DNA of 64,000 bases, from positions 90,583 to 154,582 of the forward strand of contig REEN01000029.1 in the NCBI GenBank assembly GCA_007695015.1, given 5' to 3'. The stretch is from Marinilabiliales bacterium. GTDB lineage: Bacteria > Bacteroidota > Bacteroidia > Bacteroidales > PUMT01. The notes beneath the pieces are model-generated. The model saw only the letters and a program-made list of their open reading frames with translations. It had not been told where the DNA came from and ran no database searches. A program made the translations under genes and the position numbers. Of this stretch, positions 62,353 through 64,000 are shown in pieces; within the stretch, counting starts at the first letter, position 1, and the number at the start of each line of letters is the position of its first letter.

Positions 62353-63504
62353 TTAAATATCAAACAATACAATTATAGGGTTATTATAATCAGGTATTTC
62401 AAGGAGGCTTGCTTTTTCTTTTTCTGTCAAGTTTATTTTACCATCAGAAACCAGTTTCTTAAAAATCGAAATTTGAGTTTCATGAATTATGGCAATCATT
62501 TGATTATTATTTAATTGAATAAATTCCGGATTTATGAATGTTAAATCATCAATAAATCTACTGGTGCATATTGTTTTGTTTGAATCAAAATAATGAAAAG
62601 TTTGATATCTTCTCATTCCTATATTGAAATTGAAAAAGCAAAGTTTTTCATTCTCCGAATACTTTCTTATAAGAAATAGCTTTTCAATTCCTGATGCCAT
62701 CGGGTGCAAACGACTGGTATTAATCTCTGATAACTCTTTACTTGTTATTTTATATCGATTTGTACGTAATTGGATAAACGGTTTAGCTTCTTTTTCACTT
62801 ATAGAATAAATAGTTTCAGTATATGGCATGAAAAACCGGGTATTATTCTGCCATTGGAAGAAATGCCCTCCCATGAAAAATTGCATAGCATCCATGTAAA
62901 TTCCTGTATTTTCAACCAGTGTAGTAATTTCCTTACCTTCCCGATCAAATAAATAAATTAGATTCTCATCAGGATTATTTATTCTGTGGGGGTTCCGATA
63001 GAATACAAGATGGTTTTCTGTGATTAGAAAAGTTTGAAAGCCATGATCAAAAGTGATCTTGCCGGTAAATTTTCCATGATAATCGTAAAAATTCAATTTT
63101 CTACCATCATATATTGCAACTCTTTTCTCAATTGTATCGACATCAAAATCAACTGCGTACATGTATTCCCCAGGACCTCTTCCTATGTTTCCAACACTGC
63201 TTATGAAGGAACCATCTTTAGAAAACAAATAAACTTTTCTTGTCTTCATTCTGTCAAAACAGAAGAATATTTCATCCTTAAATTTTATATTACTGATATT
63301 GCCCAGAACCACGTTCTCTTTTGTTTCAAGGGGTATAATATGAAAGCCAGAAAATAACTCAGAAAAATATACTGCTTCATCAGATATTAGGGTTTCAATA
63401 TCCAAATTTATAAAGCCATTTCCTATTTCAGATTCTTCCATTTTAACTGAGCAGGAATAAATGGATATTATGAGCGAAAGGCCAAAAAAAAACCTGTATG
63501 TCAT
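62353..63504 (-). CDS. 6-bladed beta-propeller lipoprotein (DUF4934-like)
   Basis: 383 residues with a lipoprotein signal (FFGLSLIISIYSC, lipid Cys18). The body is the Bacteroidota 6-bladed propeller type: FHIIPLETKENVVLGNISNIKFKDEIFFC, VYLFSKDGSFISSVGNIGRGPGEYMYAVDFDVD and NLIYLFDREGKEIT are typical blade strands. Such lipoproteins often neighbour NVEALA peptides, as here. Codon use is clearly AT-richer than in genes left of 61 kb, suggesting acquisition. Role unknown; a ligand-binding or peptide-handling surface protein is an inference. Confidence 0.8.
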   Translation of the reverse strand: MTYRFFFGLSLIISIYSCSVKMEESEIGNGFINLDIETLISDEAVYFSELFSGFHIIPLETKENVVLGNISNIKFKDEIFFCFDRMKTRKVYLFSKDGSFISSVGNIGRGPGEYMYAVDFDVDTIEKRVAIYDGRKLNFYDYHGKFTGKITFDHGFQTFLITENHLVFYRNPHRINNPDENLIYLFDREGKEITTLVENTGIYMDAMQFFMGGHFFQWQNNTRFFMPYTETIYSISEKEAKPFIQLRTNRYKITSKELSEINTSRLHPMASGIEKLFLIRKYSENEKLCFFNFNIGMRRYQTFHYFDSNKTICTSRFIDDLTFINPEFIQLNNNQMIAIIHETQISIFKKLVSDGKINLTEKEKASLLEIPDYNNPIIVLFDI

Positions 63505-63546
63505 AAGTAAAAGATTTTATTTGAAAGAGTCAGTTGTTGAAGTATA

Positions 63547-63593
63547 TTGGTATCATTTCAAAGATTAAACTTAATACTCTGAAATGATACCAA
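63547..63593 (-). repeat. 14-bp perfect inverted repeat between peptide and propeller genes
   Basis: TTGGTATCATTTCA (63547-63560) and TGAAATGATACCAA (63580-63593) around a 19-nt loop. No T run follows on the minus strand, so it is not a standard terminator. It could be an mRNA processing or stability element setting the ratio of the two proteins. Confidence 0.7.
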
Positions 63594-63617
63594 ATATTTT
63601 AACTATCAGAAAATAGG

Positions 63618-63986
63618 TTACCCACAGACTGTTATACCACCACTAGAGTATTTAAGTGTCATTGTTTCTTGACAATCATCAAGCTCGTAAATTACAGTAG
63701 AACGTTGACAAAAATCCATCCAAGCCTCTGGATAATCTTTCCAACAATCAGCAATCATAACCATATCTGTTTTACAACCATCTCCATGTGGATGATAGTT
63801 TACCTCCTGTACTAAGAAACATAAACCCCATCCAGATTCCCCATCCGCCTGCGCCATGACAGAAATATCAGCAAGTGATACATCAATGTTGTGATTGTTT
63901 TGTGCCAGATGGGTGTTAATTATTGATCCGGCAGCAAATAAGCATGCCGTCAATGCAAGAATTATTTTCTTTTTCATAATATTCAA
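63618..63986 (-). CDS. NVEALA-like secreted cysteine-rich peptide
   Basis: 122 residues starting MNIMKKKIILALTACLFAAG, with a signal-like hydrophobic stretch and then DVSLADISVMAQADGES, which follows the NVEALA pattern (leader motif ending in A-x-A-D-GE). The remaining about 70 residues contain six cysteines (GLC, DGC, ADC, DFC, DDC and the C-terminal VCG), enough for three disulfides. It ends 113 bp upstream of the propeller lipoprotein gene in the same direction. Its promoter would lie beyond the window. Function unknown for the family. Confidence 0.7.
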   Translation of the reverse strand: MNIMKKKIILALTACLFAAGSIINTHLAQNNHNIDVSLADISVMAQADGESGWGLCFLVQEVNYHPHGDGCKTDMVMIADCWKDYPEAWMDFCQRSTVIYELDDCQETMTLKYSSGGITVCG

Positions 63987-64000
63987 TGATTTATGGTATA

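Overview
The window reads as one contig of an anaerobic member of the Bacteroidota, probably Bacteroidales/Marinilabiliales-like. The evidence is a protein with a type IX secretion C-terminal signal, a PorE-like OmpA protein, DUF4249/TonB receptor genes, type III glutamine synthetase, an NVEALA-like peptide, and repeated promoter elements of the TTTG-N19-21-TAnnTTTG class. A tungsten aldehyde:ferredoxin oxidoreductase and its cofactor genes point to anaerobic, ferredoxin-based metabolism.

Region 1 (1-12.7 kb): a P5C dehydrogenase, then a ThiS-like sulfur carrier with its ThiF-like activating enzyme (minus strand), divergent from a roughly 10-kb plus-strand tungsten block. The block holds the oxidoreductase, a WtpABC-type tungstate importer, a MobB-like P-loop protein, MoeA, an unusually short MoaA, MoaC, a lipoprotein related to family I pyrophosphatase with its catalytic residues changed, and a MOSC-MogA fusion. 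Most genes overlap or nearly touch. A terminator-like hairpin separates the abundant-enzyme gene from the transporter and cofactor genes.

Region 2 (12.9-20.2 kb): tRNA-Phe whose 3' end plus terminator is duplicated 139 bp downstream, then four envelope genes on the minus strand (unknown exported protein, MG2/plug-like protein, DUF4249 lipoprotein, TonB receptor) and a DUF3267 membrane protein.

Region 3 (20.4-28.6 kb): gpmI with DUF3109, an M20 dipeptidase, type III glutamine synthetase, and a PorE-like TPR/propeller/OmpA protein.

Region 4 (28.6-35.1 kb): a polyamine block. Arginine decarboxylase, agmatinase and a deoxyhypusine-synthase-like enzyme form a minus-strand operon. It diverges from a GNAT-nitrilase fusion overlapping purM. 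The 359-bp divergent region carries two identical palindromes 21 bp apart.

Region 5 (35.1-60.7 kb): a large T9SS-secreted PA14/FN3/glycosidase-like protein, then mostly housekeeping genes (prfA, pyrF, DUF2851, rpsO, pnp, a deoxynucleoside kinase, an OmpA/TPR lipoprotein, a TrmH-type methylase, sucC, arginine deiminase, DUF454, DUF4294, elbB, a polyprenyl sugar transferase, a degenerate Gfo/Idh protein, pcm, an MBL hydrolase, gcvP).

Region 6 (60.7-64 kb): a zinc-ribbon protein, a decayed IS1380-type element abutting an IS66-type remnant, then a visibly AT-richer segment with a 6-bladed propeller lipoprotein and a six-cysteine NVEALA-like secreted peptide separated by a 14-bp perfect inverted repeat. 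This looks like acquired DNA. Positions 1-161 show no gene I can support. No CRISPR array, rRNA or prophage was seen.
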